From: CALINF01 sp039990395
Lineage (GTDB): Bacteria > Pseudomonadota > Gammaproteobacteria > Pseudomonadales > Halieaceae
Length of the DNA: 64,000 bases
Reading direction: 5' to 3'
Assembly (NCBI GenBank): GCA_039990395.1
Contig: JBDXFZ010000139.1
Span: forward strand, 465,216-529,215
Part shown: piece after piece, positions 32,522-41,836 of the stretch
How positions within the stretch are numbered: the stretch's first letter is position 1
Layout: every line of letters starts with the position of its first letter
Notes under the pieces: model-generated
Told to the model about the DNA's origin: nothing
Databases searched by the model: none
The model's input: the letters and a program-made list of their open reading frames with translations, nothing else
Translations under genes and position numbers: made by a program

Positions 32522-33273
32522 GCGCCTTTGAAACTACAGCTAATTGCTCACCAGATTCTGTCGGCGAGGAAACGGCAGCTAATGGTTCGTCGCCTGAATT
32601 AAGGCGTGCTCGAAGCGCCGGATTGTTGCTGCGACTTTACGGGGTGATGCAAGGCTTCGGAGCGGGCAAAGTGCGCGGTTTAATAAGACGCCTGCTCTCA
32701 AAACTGGAGGGCGGCGAAATGCAGTCGGCGACACTGCGCGAGATTATGAGTCGATACTATGGTGTACGAATTGGTGCCCATAGCTATGGCTGCTTCGATG
32801 CTGCGCGCTTCCCACGTGGGACACGTGTAGGTCGGTACGTTTCTGTAGGTCCTGGTGTAGAGGTATACCGAAGGAACCATCCCCTGGATCGTTTATCGCT
32901 ACACCCGTATTTCTATAACCCAAAGTGTGGTGCCGATGCTCTTGCTGATGTCGCTACTCCTGATCTGGAAATTTGCGCCGATGCTTGGCTAGGCGCACGC
33001 GCAATAATTCTTCCTGGGTGTAAACGTGTCGGCCTCGGAGCGGTTCTGGCAGCCGGCGCCGTGGTGACTAAAGACGTGCCAGACTATGCGATTGTCGCAG
33101 GCAATCCAGCGCAAATACGACGCTATCGATTCACCCGGGAAGCCATCGCCGCAGCAGAGAGTAGTCGCTGGTGGTTTGATGCGCCCGATACCGTGGCAAA
33201 CAGATTCGATATGACCAATAACTGGTGCGATTCCTCCGATGTGCTGGATGGCGGGCAGTGTCATGAACATTGA
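32518..33273 (+). CDS. Hexapeptide-repeat (CatB-like) O-acetyltransferase
   Basis: 251 residues. After a variable 75-residue N-terminus, the left-handed beta-helix repeats run from about GVRIGAHSYGCFDAARFPRGTRVGRYVSVGPGVEV. The YRRNHPLDRLSLHPYFYNP segment carries the catalytic-type His found in xenobiotic and sugar acetyltransferases of this type. ICADAWLGARAIILPGCKRVGLGAVLAAGAVVTKDVPDYAIVAGNPA is the classical coil and ending. It probably acetylates the repeat unit using acetyl-CoA. ATGA overlap with the preceding gene and an 11-nt overlap with the next show tight coupling. Confidence 0.86.
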   Translation: MSAFETTANCSPDSVGEETAANGSSPELRRARSAGLLLRLYGVMQGFGAGKVRGLIRRLLSKLEGGEMQSATLREIMSRYYGVRIGAHSYGCFDAARFPRGTRVGRYVSVGPGVEVYRRNHPLDRLSLHPYFYNPKCGADALADVATPDLEICADAWLGARAIILPGCKRVGLGAVLAAGAVVTKDVPDYAIVAGNPAQIRRYRFTREAIAAAESSRWWFDAPDTVANRFDMTNNWCDSSDVLDGGQCHEH

Positions 33274-34105
33274 TTCATTCAGCGTAATCGTACCGGCGTT
33301 TAATGAAGAAGCGGTGATAGAACGTACTCTGAACGCATTGCTGGGTGAACCTGGTTCAACCGGTTTTGAGGTGATCGTGGTCTGCAATGGTTGCAGTGAT
33401 GATACGGCAGGCACTGTGCGCTCAAGCTTCCCCGAAGTCAGGGTGGTGGAAATTGCCGAGGCCTCGAAGACAGCAGCAATCAATGAGGGGTTATCGTTGG
33501 CTAGTGCCGGCCCTGTTCTGTTGCTCGACGCCGATATCGAGCTGGACACCGATTCTGCTAGGGCATTGATTGCTGCAGCATCTCAACCTGGCATTGATAC
33601 AGCAATTGGCCATATGAGTGTTGATACAGCGGCTGCGGACAGAATAGTTCGCGCCTTCTATCGTGTGTGGATGGAACATCCGTATCTGCGCAATGGAAAA
33701 TTTGCTGCGGCTATTGCGCTCTCCACTGCTGGCCGCACACGTATAGGTAGGTTGCCTGCCGTAACAGCCGACGATACCTACCTACGCCGCACTATTCCGA
33801 GTGATCGCGTGGCAGTAGTACCTTCGGTAAGCTTTCGAGTTCGTGCGCCTCTTTCAACAAGCTCGCTGTTGCAAGTGCGCTCACGTAGCTATCGAGGCAA
33901 CCGCGAACTCGCTGCCCATACGCAGGGCTACGCTCAGAAAAAAGAGGCTCGTGGACTCATCGAGAACTTGATTCGTAAACCGGCGCTCTGGCTTTATGTG
34001 CCGATTTACGTGGCCGTTACATTTTCGGCCAGAGCACTGTCTTACTACAATTCCGGCGTACGATGGGAACGGGATCTCACTACGCGTATGAAGACGGCGG
34101 AGTAG
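33263..34105 (+). CDS. GT2-family glycosyltransferase with C-terminal membrane segment
   Basis: 280 residues from the ATG at 33263; upstream in-frame starts exist but this one directly precedes NIDSFSVIVPAFNEEAVIERTL. The GT-A motifs are VVCNGCSDDTAG and VLLLDADIELD (DxD). The acceptor side is less typical: a TADDTYLRRT segment stands where many GT2 enzymes have ED and QxxRW. A hydrophobic helix lies near the C-terminus (KPALWLYVPIYVAVTFSARAL). It probably adds a sugar to the repeat unit, although a modifying role cannot be excluded. Confidence 0.83.
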   Translation: MNIDSFSVIVPAFNEEAVIERTLNALLGEPGSTGFEVIVVCNGCSDDTAGTVRSSFPEVRVVEIAEASKTAAINEGLSLASAGPVLLLDADIELDTDSARALIAAASQPGIDTAIGHMSVDTAAADRIVRAFYRVWMEHPYLRNGKFAAAIALSTAGRTRIGRLPAVTADDTYLRRTIPSDRVAVVPSVSFRVRAPLSTSSLLQVRSRSYRGNRELAAHTQGYAQKKEARGLIENLIRKPALWLYVPIYVAVTFSARALSYYNSGVRWERDLTTRMKTAE

Positions 34106-34115
34106 ATTACTCGCA

Positions 34116-36311
34116 ATGAACACGCACGTTAGTACAGTCGAGGAGGCCTCAGCGCCGGCCATGGTCGGCAACCCGATGCTTGCGCAGATACGCGATTTCA
34201 TTGATGCCGACGCTGAACCGGAAGCTCTGGACCCTGTCGGTATTACTCGCCGTGCACTTCGTGGTAAAGAAGCGCAAGTAGCCTGTGCTGCCCTGATTGT
34301 TGCCATCATATGCGCAATAGTAGGGTACCTGGCGCTGAGTCCGGGTTATCTCAGCTCAGGTATGGTGCGGGTACTACCTCGTGAAGCGAAAATTCTCTAT
34401 GCGGACTCTGACGATAGCCGATTGCGTCTCTACGACGCTTATGTAACTGCAGAGACTCAATTAATAAGATCGCGACCTGTTCTAGAGTCGGCCCTGATTA
34501 ACATGAGGTTGCAGTTTCAAGGCAAGTTCCCGCTACCAGAAGATGTTGGTGATGTGTCATCAATGCTACAAGTTGTTGGCAAGAAGGGTTTGATATCGAT
34601 CGGCGCAAGAAGTAGTAATCCCCAGTTGTCTGCTGCGACGGTAAATGCCGTGCTGACTGCGTATCAAGACAGCAATGAGGCCGCGCGTAAGAGACACTAC
34701 GACGTACGTCGTGATGAGTTAACGTCGCGACAAGGCGAGTTGGAGCAAAGCCTGGCTTTGTTGAACGCGGAGTATCTCGAGGTAGGAGGGGAGCATGATG
34801 CGGGCACGTTGGCCAAGGCGCACATAACGAAAACCGCGCAACTTGAAGTCATCGAAGAGCGAATGGTGAAATTGGATAACACCATTTCTCAACTGGCCGC
34901 TACCGGGTCGGTGAATGCTGAAGCAGGTAACGTCGAGATACAGCGAGCGACTTTATTAGATCAGGCAATGGCCGAGATGACCTACGACCGAGCGCGGCGC
35001 CTTGCAGCGCTCGAGACATTAAAGGGGCGTTATCGCCCGTCCCACCAGAAACTACGTGCTGCCAGTGCTGAACTGGAAGTGCTCGAATACGCCATTCATG
35101 AACGTCTTCAACAAATAGCTACTCTAGGTAAAGCTGGAGCATTGGCGGGCGGCGGCTCTGGTTCTTCAGAGGAATCGCTGGCGGAGTTAGAGACACTCAA
35201 GGGTGATCTTAAATCAAGGCGCGAAACGATCCGTGTGGAAGCAGGCGAACTCAACTCTAAGCTTTTGCGCATCCGTTCTATCGTGATTGAAAAAAAGCGG
35301 TTGGAGAAACTGTTGGCGGAAACCAAGAGAGCACTTGAAGAAGTATTGGTTGAAAGTCAGAACGATCTGTCGCGGGCCATCGAAATAATCGCCATGGGAA
35401 AGGTTCCCGATGGGCCTATTGAAGACAAACGCAAGCCGGCAGCGTTGGGAGGGGCGGTATTTGGTGGCCTAGGTGCGCTGTTTTTTGTTATAGGTGCCAG
35501 CATTCTCGCTGGGCGCGTGCGGTACTCTGATGATCTGGGCGAGCGCGGCTATGGACTGCTTGCCGGAGTGGTTGAAGATTCAGCAAACCCGACCGACAGC
35601 TTGAACGCCTTCGCAGGTAAGCTGCGGAATGAATTTGATCTTCGTCTGCCATTGTCGGGATCACAGTCGTTGGTAATTGCCGTGGCGGGAGTTAGCGCTG
35701 GCGCTGGAGTCACCAGACTTACCTCGGCAATTGCAGATCACTATGCCGGCGCGAATCGCAAGGTGTTGCTGATTGATGCAAATTCTGCCAACAAAGGCCT
35801 CTGCGACTTATATCAACAAGCCAATATGCCTGGCTCTGCGACTGTACTTCATGATGACAAGGATCTTAGCGAGGCGGTAAAGGAATTGCCGGTCAGCGAG
35901 GGGTCGCTAGCTCTACTTTCTACAACGACCATTTCCGAAAATACAACCGAAATTCCAGTAAGAAGGCAGCTTGCGGTTGATGATATGCAGCTGTTACTGA
36001 GCAAAGCGCGTGAGAGCAATGACATTGTAATCATTGATCTTGGCGTTCTGGTTTCAGGCGGGCAGAGTGCTGTTGGAGCAGCTTTGGCCGACCGAACCGT
36101 GTTGGTTACAAGTAGCGGTGAGAAGCGCAAAGCAGTTGAACTTGCGCTTGATCTATTAGGTCGTATGGCGCCCGATCGATTCCTGATGACTCTAAATCGT
36201 GGCCTATTGCTGGACCCCTTGGTAAGCGCTACTGGTGTAGAGCACACACGTGCTGCGAATGTGTTTATGGACCGAATTGGCAGTGTACTGAAGAAAATAA
36301 CGGGAAGTTGA
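34116..36311 (+). CDS. Wzc-like polysaccharide copolymerase with degenerate tyrosine-kinase domain
   Basis: 731 residues. TM1 at about 55-77 opens a periplasmic Wzz domain (about 80-445), which includes long coiled-coil stretches (190-330 and 345-430). TM2 lies at about 445-467 (AALGGAVFGGLGALFFVIGASILAG). The cytoplasmic part (about 515-725) has a BY-kinase fold: KVLLIDAN as Walker A' and DIVIIDLG as Walker B. The P-loop at about 526-535 reads GVSAGAGVTR with no Lys, and there is no C-terminal tyrosine cluster. It is probably a kinase-dead chain-length and export regulator. Gaps of 10 nt before and 6 nt after place it in the operon. Confidence 0.85.
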   Translation: MNTHVSTVEEASAPAMVGNPMLAQIRDFIDADAEPEALDPVGITRRALRGKEAQVACAALIVAIICAIVGYLALSPGYLSSGMVRVLPREAKILYADSDDSRLRLYDAYVTAETQLIRSRPVLESALINMRLQFQGKFPLPEDVGDVSSMLQVVGKKGLISIGARSSNPQLSAATVNAVLTAYQDSNEAARKRHYDVRRDELTSRQGELEQSLALLNAEYLEVGGEHDAGTLAKAHITKTAQLEVIEERMVKLDNTISQLAATGSVNAEAGNVEIQRATLLDQAMAEMTYDRARRLAALETLKGRYRPSHQKLRAASAELEVLEYAIHERLQQIATLGKAGALAGGGSGSSEESLAELETLKGDLKSRRETIRVEAGELNSKLLRIRSIVIEKKRLEKLLAETKRALEEVLVESQNDLSRAIEIIAMGKVPDGPIEDKRKPAALGGAVFGGLGALFFVIGASILAGRVRYSDDLGERGYGLLAGVVEDSANPTDSLNAFAGKLRNEFDLRLPLSGSQSLVIAVAGVSAGAGVTRLTSAIADHYAGANRKVLLIDANSANKGLCDLYQQANMPGSATVLHDDKDLSEAVKELPVSEGSLALLSTTTISENTTEIPVRRQLAVDDMQLLLSKARESNDIVIIDLGVLVSGGQSAVGAALADRTVLVTSSGEKRKAVELALDLLGRMAPDRFLMTLNRGLLLDPLVSATGVEHTRAANVFMDRIGSVLKKITGS

Positions 36312-36317
36312 ATCACT

Positions 36318-36809
36318 ATGATTGAAAAAAGAATAGCCATTATAGATGACGACCCGTTCGTGGTCGCTCACCTAAAGAAAAGTCTCCTTGAGCGAATAAC
36401 CGATGCTCAGGTTGTAGGGATTGTTGATCCGGTCGCGCCTGCAGCATTTGATGTGTATATCGTGGATAAGGATTTTAATGGTGATAGCCTTGGCCAAGAA
36501 GTCGTTCATCGGATTCGCGCTATAGCGCCGGACAGTCTGGTGCTTGCCTATTCTGCGTTTCTCGACCGGGATTATTTGCGCTCGCTTTTGATGGAAGGGT
36601 GCGAGGGAGCGTTTGATAAGGGCAGTCTCAAAGAGGTCGATGCCATGATAAACGTGATTGAGCTTTACTTCGCGTCTGGTAAGCGCGGACACGATGGTGT
36701 CGAAGGTTTTGGAAAAACTGTCAAGGCGATATCTGGCCTAATGCGAGAATGGAATTTACGATTGACCACTACCGGTAGCGCCGAAGCGAAGATACTCAAC
36801 GATGTGTAG
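36318..36809 (+). CDS. Single-domain response regulator (divergent receiver)
   Basis: 163 residues. A receiver domain covers about 5-120: the acidic pocket is IIDDDPF, the phospho-acceptor is probably Asp54 in YIVDKDFNGD, and the switch and Lys regions are SLVLAYSAF and GAFDKGSL. The 45-residue tail has no DNA-binding motif. It is wedged between the Wzc-like gene (6 nt) and a receiver-HPt gene (8-nt overlap). It therefore probably relays a signal to the polysaccharide machinery by protein contact, not through transcription. Confidence 0.78.
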   Translation: MIEKRIAIIDDDPFVVAHLKKSLLERITDAQVVGIVDPVAPAAFDVYIVDKDFNGDSLGQEVVHRIRAIAPDSLVLAYSAFLDRDYLRSLLMEGCEGAFDKGSLKEVDAMINVIELYFASGKRGHDGVEGFGKTVKAISGLMREWNLRLTTTGSAEAKILNDV

Positions 36810-37485
36810 TCAGCGCACAGTTTCTAGCCCGGCGAGTCGCATTCTGCTTGTGGAAGATGTCGACGCGATGAGAATGTATATCCGGCTGGCATTGGAAGGA
36901 CACGGGGTCGAGGTAACGGAGGCAGCTGACCTTGGTCAAGCGAAGGCTTGTCTGCGTTCTCGTAGCGACTTCACTAGTATTCTTCTGGACCTTGAACTCC
37001 CCGATGGGCACGGGCTTGACCTACTATCGGATCTCAAAGCTAACATCCCCGTTATCGTGTTGAGCGCAGATGACTCCGCTGAAACTGAGTCTCGATGTCA
37101 ACAGGCGGGTTGCGCAGCCACTTTCAGTAAAAATGGAAAGCTTCGTGATCTGGGGAAAGTGATCGCCGAAGTTGAGCGTGTTCCGGCCAAAGGCCCGACT
37201 GTACCGGTGGAAGACGTTGAACTAGCCAAGGATTACCTTATCTATCTGTCTGAAGCACGTATCGAGCTTCAGCATGCCGGTCATTGCCGAGACTTCGAAG
37301 CAGTACGTCGTATCAGTCACAGGCTACGCGGAACTGCAGTGCATTTTGGATACAACGGCATCGGTGGTTGCGCCAAGGCTGTTGGGTTGGCGATCGCCTC
37401 CGGTAATAGCGGGCAGATAGCAACTGCGCTCGATGCGTTAGTAGACGTTCTTTTGGAAGCCGTTGGCAGGCACCAGTTCCAATGA
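36802..37485 (+). CDS. Receiver-HPt phosphorelay protein
   Basis: 227 residues. The N-terminal receiver (about 12-130) has ILLVEDVDAMR, the phospho-acceptor Asp in ILLDLELPDGHG, VIVLSADDS, and Lys in ATFSKNG. A C-terminal HPt domain (about 140-225) contains ISHRLRGTAVHFGYNGIG, where the His of SHRLRG is the phosphotransfer residue. Such fusions shuttle phosphate between a hybrid kinase and other receivers. It overlaps the preceding regulator by 8 nt and the hybrid kinase by 4 nt. The three genes form a self-contained phosphorelay at the end of the EPS operon. Confidence 0.85.
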   Translation: MCSQRTVSSPASRILLVEDVDAMRMYIRLALEGHGVEVTEAADLGQAKACLRSRSDFTSILLDLELPDGHGLDLLSDLKANIPVIVLSADDSAETESRCQQAGCAATFSKNGKLRDLGKVIAEVERVPAKGPTVPVEDVELAKDYLIYLSEARIELQHAGHCRDFEAVRRISHRLRGTAVHFGYNGIGGCAKAVGLAIASGNSGQIATALDALVDVLLEAVGRHQFQ

Positions 37486-39824
37486 ATGGGACAGACCAAT
37501 TTCTTGTTGCCTCACTCTCCGCAAAGAAGGACGTTGCACATTTTCTGCAATCAATTTTTCATACAATCTCACGCTGGAAAATACTTATGAATCGACAGCA
37601 GGTAGCTTTTTCTGCAGCCTTAAACTCCGACACCAGCGTAATGTTAGAAGCAGAGAATTTGGACAAATTGCTTGCTCAGGAGCGAAGCGCTCGTCTGGAA
37701 CTGGAACAGCTACTCGAACTGAAGACCCGCGAGGTTTCAATTCTAGAAAAGAGGCATAAGGGTCTGGTGCAAGTACCACTCAATCGGCGTAAGCAGACAG
37801 CCGAAGAGCTTCCAACAGCGCAGGAAATTCCTGGTCTGGGCACAATCTCGTACAACCTCAGCAATGGAAAAACGATCTTCTCGGACTGTGTCTACTCGAT
37901 ACTTGGCCTTGGGTTGGAAGATGGCCCTCTTAGTATAAGTAGGCTTGTTGCAATGATTCATAGTGATGATCGGGCCAGGATGAATAGCTATTTGGAGTTC
38001 ATCGGCGAGCAAGAGCATACCGAGTTACCCCGTGCGACTGAATTTCGTGTTTGCGTTGCGGATGGTCAGCAGCGATGGGTGGAAGTGCACAGCGAATTAA
38101 TTGCAAGCGGTTGCGGCGAGAATGATCTTAGACTGATAACGTTTCAAGACGTAAGCCAGAAAACAATTCAGGATGAAAAGCTTCGCCGCAGTGAGGCACT
38201 GGCTGCCGAGAAGTTAGCAGAGCTAGAGGGTTTGCAGTCGGATCTGATGGATGCGAGGGACAAAGCTGAGAAAGCTAGCCAAGCTAAATCCCGTTTTCTG
38301 GCAGTTATGAGTCATGAGATACGAACGCCTCTCAATGGGGTGCTAGGCTCACTGCAACTGCTCAGCGATGGCGATTTGAAGGTGTCTGAGCAAGAGCTTG
38401 TTAACGTAGCAAACTCCAGCGCAGAAAACCTTCGCAGAATTGCTGACGATGTGATCGAACTGTCCAGAATGGAGGCGGGCCGCTTAGACCTAGAGCTACT
38501 GCCTTTTGATATTGTCGCATTGATATCTGAGATCAGCGATTTCTGGAGGTCAGTGGCCGACGGCAAGGATTTGAGTATCGAAACATCAGTCGGCCGCAGA
38601 GTTCCCCAGTTTCTCCTCGGTGATTCCGCACGAATTCGTCAAGTGCTCAATAATTATATGTCTAACGCGATCAAGTTTACTGACGAAGGGGATATCTCTT
38701 TAAGAGTAACCCTCGATGAAGGTAGTTACTCCTCAGACCCCAGCGAACTAAGAATACGCCTTGAGGTTGGCGATACGGGTACCGGTATTGCCGAATCAAA
38801 TCACAAACTGCTTTTTCAGGATTTTGTTCAGCTCCCGGAGTCAGTTGACAGTGGTCGCAGTGGGGCCGGTCTGGGATTGGCTATCTGTCGGGGTCTCGCC
38901 AGCAGGATGGGAGGAACCGTAGGAGTCAGTAGTGAAAGTGGTGTTGGGTCGACCTTCTGGATGACGGTGCCTCTGCAGCGCGCGGACGATTTCGAAAAAT
39001 ATCAGACAGACTTGGAGGAGCCGACTGAGCTGTTGCCGCTGCTCAACATCGAAGGCTGTCCCGCGCACGTACTCTTGGTCGAGGATGTTTTGACTAATCA
39101 GATTATTGCAGACGCGTTTCTCCGAAGCTTTGGCTGCAACGTCGATATAGCCGAAAATGGGGCGGAGGCGCTGAGCGCGATTGAAGAATGCCTTTATGAC
39201 GTGGTTCTGATGGATGTGACAATGCCGGTAATGGATGGCGTCGAAGCGACATTAAGGATTCGGGCGAGTGCAATGGAGCAGGCAAATCTGCCCATAGTGG
39301 GTTTGACTGCCTATGCACACGAGGAGGAGAAGAAAGGGTTTCTCGCAGCGGGGATGAACGACGTGATACATAAACCACTGAATAAAATCGAGCTACACAA
39401 GGCGTTATCATCCGCTCTGACGTTGAGTCAGGAAAATGGTGCGTCGCGCCACACCATAAACCAACCATCATCTTACCTTGACCGTGCCATTTTGGATGAA
39501 CTGAGAGACAGTCTTTCTTTTGAAAAAATGAACCATTTGATGGAGCGAATAGTAATTGATATAGAAAGTAATCACGAAGAAGCTATCGCTGGGGCCAAAA
39601 GTGGCAATGCTGAAAGAGTCGGACGCGCCTGTCATGCACTCAAAGGCATGGGCGGCAGCTTCGGTAGCCCGGAGCTCAGTAGACTGGCTGGCGAAATACA
39701 GTTGGCTTGGCGTAAAGGCGAAACTAATAAAGTGATGGCTATGGCGCTGTCTGATCTCGATCAGATGTGCGATAGGTTATTGGTGGCACTGCAATCCTAC
39801 AAGCAGTCACTTGTGCGCAGATAA
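37482..39824 (+). CDS. Soluble hybrid histidine kinase: PAS-HisKA-HATPase-receiver-HPt
   Basis: 780 residues without obvious TM helices, so cytoplasmic. A short coiled coil (about 65-90) precedes a PAS domain (about 115-225, ending RVCVADGQQRWVEVHSELI), then a second coiled coil. HisKA has His278 in VMSHEIRTPLNG. The ATPase has NYMSNAIKFT (N), GDTGTGI (G1) and GAGLGLAI (G2). The receiver has Asp578 in VVLMDVTMPVMDG. The HPt has His718 in ACHALKGMGGSFG. It is the likely signal input for the two upstream regulators and couples to them by ATGA. The ligand is unknown. It is the last gene of the rightward operon. Confidence 0.9.
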   Translation: MNGTDQFLVASLSAKKDVAHFLQSIFHTISRWKILMNRQQVAFSAALNSDTSVMLEAENLDKLLAQERSARLELEQLLELKTREVSILEKRHKGLVQVPLNRRKQTAEELPTAQEIPGLGTISYNLSNGKTIFSDCVYSILGLGLEDGPLSISRLVAMIHSDDRARMNSYLEFIGEQEHTELPRATEFRVCVADGQQRWVEVHSELIASGCGENDLRLITFQDVSQKTIQDEKLRRSEALAAEKLAELEGLQSDLMDARDKAEKASQAKSRFLAVMSHEIRTPLNGVLGSLQLLSDGDLKVSEQELVNVANSSAENLRRIADDVIELSRMEAGRLDLELLPFDIVALISEISDFWRSVADGKDLSIETSVGRRVPQFLLGDSARIRQVLNNYMSNAIKFTDEGDISLRVTLDEGSYSSDPSELRIRLEVGDTGTGIAESNHKLLFQDFVQLPESVDSGRSGAGLGLAICRGLASRMGGTVGVSSESGVGSTFWMTVPLQRADDFEKYQTDLEEPTELLPLLNIEGCPAHVLLVEDVLTNQIIADAFLRSFGCNVDIAENGAEALSAIEECLYDVVLMDVTMPVMDGVEATLRIRASAMEQANLPIVGLTAYAHEEEKKGFLAAGMNDVIHKPLNKIELHKALSSALTLSQENGASRHTINQPSSYLDRAILDELRDSLSFEKMNHLMERIVIDIESNHEEAIAGAKSGNAERVGRACHALKGMGGSFGSPELSRLAGEIQLAWRKGETNKVMAMALSDLDQMCDRLLVALQSYKQSLVRR

Positions 39825-39949
39825 AAATTGCAGGCCCAGGCGCGCGGTAGCAATGGAAACAAACAGCATTGGAGCTCTATGTTTTTTACTTCAGTTTTCA
39901 GCGTCAGATAGTTTACGGGCTACCAATTGACCACCTGACACCGTAGATT

Positions 39950-41185
39950 TTAACCAAGCTTTTCCAATGGCGAGAGGCCCAGCACTTCACGGAAAGTCTT
40001 GTGAAAGTGGTGCAGGGGCGGTTCGTTTCTACCGAAGATAACCTCCTTTAGCAGTCCACTCTCAGCTGACTTTTGCTGATATTCCCCCATCAAATAATCT
40101 TCATGTTCTACGGTGCTGCTGAATACTTCCATTGTCCCCGCAAGTGTTTGAACTCTCCCTTGCCTCTGCTCGTAGACATTGTCAGGCGTAATTTTTTCAA
40201 CATCGGGCTGATCCTGAGCCGCAGCCTCCATAGCCTCGCGGGTGTAGTAAGCGCCTATCTGCGTCGTAGAACGCCCGGGGTTTTCTGGGTCGGGATACAT
40301 CCTCACGAGAATACAACTCCCTGCCGTCACGATCAGGGTGATGTTTGGGAAAAGGTAATACAGCACGAACGCGCCCCCGACGAGAATATCCCATTGTTCC
40401 GTGGGTAGCTGCCTCATCTCGTCGATCGCACGTGAAGCAGTTACAAATCGATGATTGCGCCCGAACTCATGCAGATGCAAGTTATTGCCTTGATTGATCT
40501 TTGCCAGCGTATTCTTGTGCAGCTTTCCAAAATGATAGGTTTCACCAAACGTATCATTGGCAAGCTTCCAGTTCAGATTCATAGTAATCGTCTTGCTGCC
40601 GCCATAGACATAATCTTCAAAATTGAAGTCGGCAAGTTCAGAGGTCAGGTCACCAAGGAGTGAATCTACATTCACGCTACCGTCGGGTTGAGGGTGTATC
40701 CAGAGCAAGCCACCTGACTCAACAGCAGGCAATTCGATCAGTCCTAAGCAGGACTTTTCCATGGCTCCAAAATGATCTTCATCGGTGATGGCAATGAGGT
40801 CTCCCGAACTGGAGTAGCTCCAGGCATGAAAGGGGCAAACAAACAGCGCCTTTTTTCCCCGCTCTTCGCTTGCAACTCTTACCCCACGATGCCGACACGC
40901 GTTTAGAAAGGCCCTGAAATTGCCCTGCCTATCCCGCGTTGCCAAAATCGGTGTGCCAAAGTCGTCTATAGTAAAAAAGCTGTCAGCTTCTGGTAAGTCA
41001 CCTGTCATACCAATTAACTGAGGATGATTCTGGAAGAATTGATCGCGTTCTTGCGCTGCGATATCTTCACAAACGTAAACGTCCGTAGACATCTTGTATT
41101 GGACACCAGAGTCTATGTTCTTGCCCTCATCAAGTTGCTGCAGGAGCTCTTTCAGAATGTCGATTTGCAGTGCATGATTCATCAT
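39950..41185 (-). CDS. Rieske non-heme iron oxygenase, alpha subunit
   Basis: 411 residues. The Rieske domain (about 60-165) has the cluster ligands in ACRHRGVRVAS and CPFHAWSYSSSGDL (C-x-H ... C-x2-H). The C-terminal catalytic domain has NLNWKLANDTFGETYHFGKLH, containing the conserved Asn/Asp bridge and the two His iron ligands, followed by a distal Asp/Glu region. Such enzymes hydroxylate or demethylate aromatic or quaternary-amine substrates and need a reductase. None is encoded nearby, so electrons must come from elsewhere. GAGG lies about 6 nt upstream of the first ATG. It is monocistronic and converges on the EPS operon. Confidence 0.86.
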   Translation of the reverse strand: MMNHALQIDILKELLQQLDEGKNIDSGVQYKMSTDVYVCEDIAAQERDQFFQNHPQLIGMTGDLPEADSFFTIDDFGTPILATRDRQGNFRAFLNACRHRGVRVASEERGKKALFVCPFHAWSYSSSGDLIAITDEDHFGAMEKSCLGLIELPAVESGGLLWIHPQPDGSVNVDSLLGDLTSELADFNFEDYVYGGSKTITMNLNWKLANDTFGETYHFGKLHKNTLAKINQGNNLHLHEFGRNHRFVTASRAIDEMRQLPTEQWDILVGGAFVLYYLFPNITLIVTAGSCILVRMYPDPENPGRSTTQIGAYYTREAMEAAAQDQPDVEKITPDNVYEQRQGRVQTLAGTMEVFSSTVEHEDYLMGEYQQKSAESGLLKEVIFGRNEPPLHHFHKTFREVLGLSPLEKLG

Positions 41186-41836
41186 AGGTTGCCTCTTCTA
41201 TTGCTTTTCTTTTCTGTTCCTTTGTTGAGGTGCACCCTCGGGCAAACTCGCGGCCGATGTCGCTATCAGGCTTAAGTAGTGCAACTCTAAATCTGACGAT
41301 AGCTGTCCTTACCCGACTTGTCGAATTTACACAAAATTGCGTCTCTCGCGATCTACTAGAGGTGACGATAGGGCGCTGGGAGCGGTTAGACTAGCAAGGT
41401 GTTCTCCCTTTGTTTTCTACGAACAGAGTGGGTCGATGTATCCCATCACAGCGTGCGATCAGGGGTCGCGGGTGAGCGTACTGAGTGACATAAGATTTGG
41501 TTGGAATCGACGTTGGAGCGCGCTGTCATTAGGTCGATGAGTACTAAACCCAAGAGTATGTAAAAAGAGGGTCGTTAGTCTCGCTTGTGGTCAGTTATAC
41601 TGGGAAGTCAGCAGAAAAGGAGCTATGCATAGCCCGGCTGATAGTGAATACAGCTCAACTAGCGGAAGACAGTATCTTTATCACCACTACGCGGTGAAGG
41701 ACTTGGTAAATTTTTAGGTGTATGAGCAGGCCAGAAAGAGAGTTTGTACAGGTGAGGACGCCCAGCGGTGCAGAGCGTCGGTAAGTCGGGTGGAAGCTTT
41801 GTCTGATTCAGTGACACCTTCGGTTTGTGAAGATAA
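41186..41836. other. Non-coding gap of 650 nt
   Basis: This gap lies between the divergent Rieske oxygenase and sulfatase genes. Short frames occur, for example 41337-41540 rightward and a 30-codon frame after AAAAGGAG near 41624, but none resembles a known protein. No hairpin followed by a T-run, repeat or recognisable promoter stands out. It presumably holds the promoters of both flanking genes. Confidence 0.4.
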
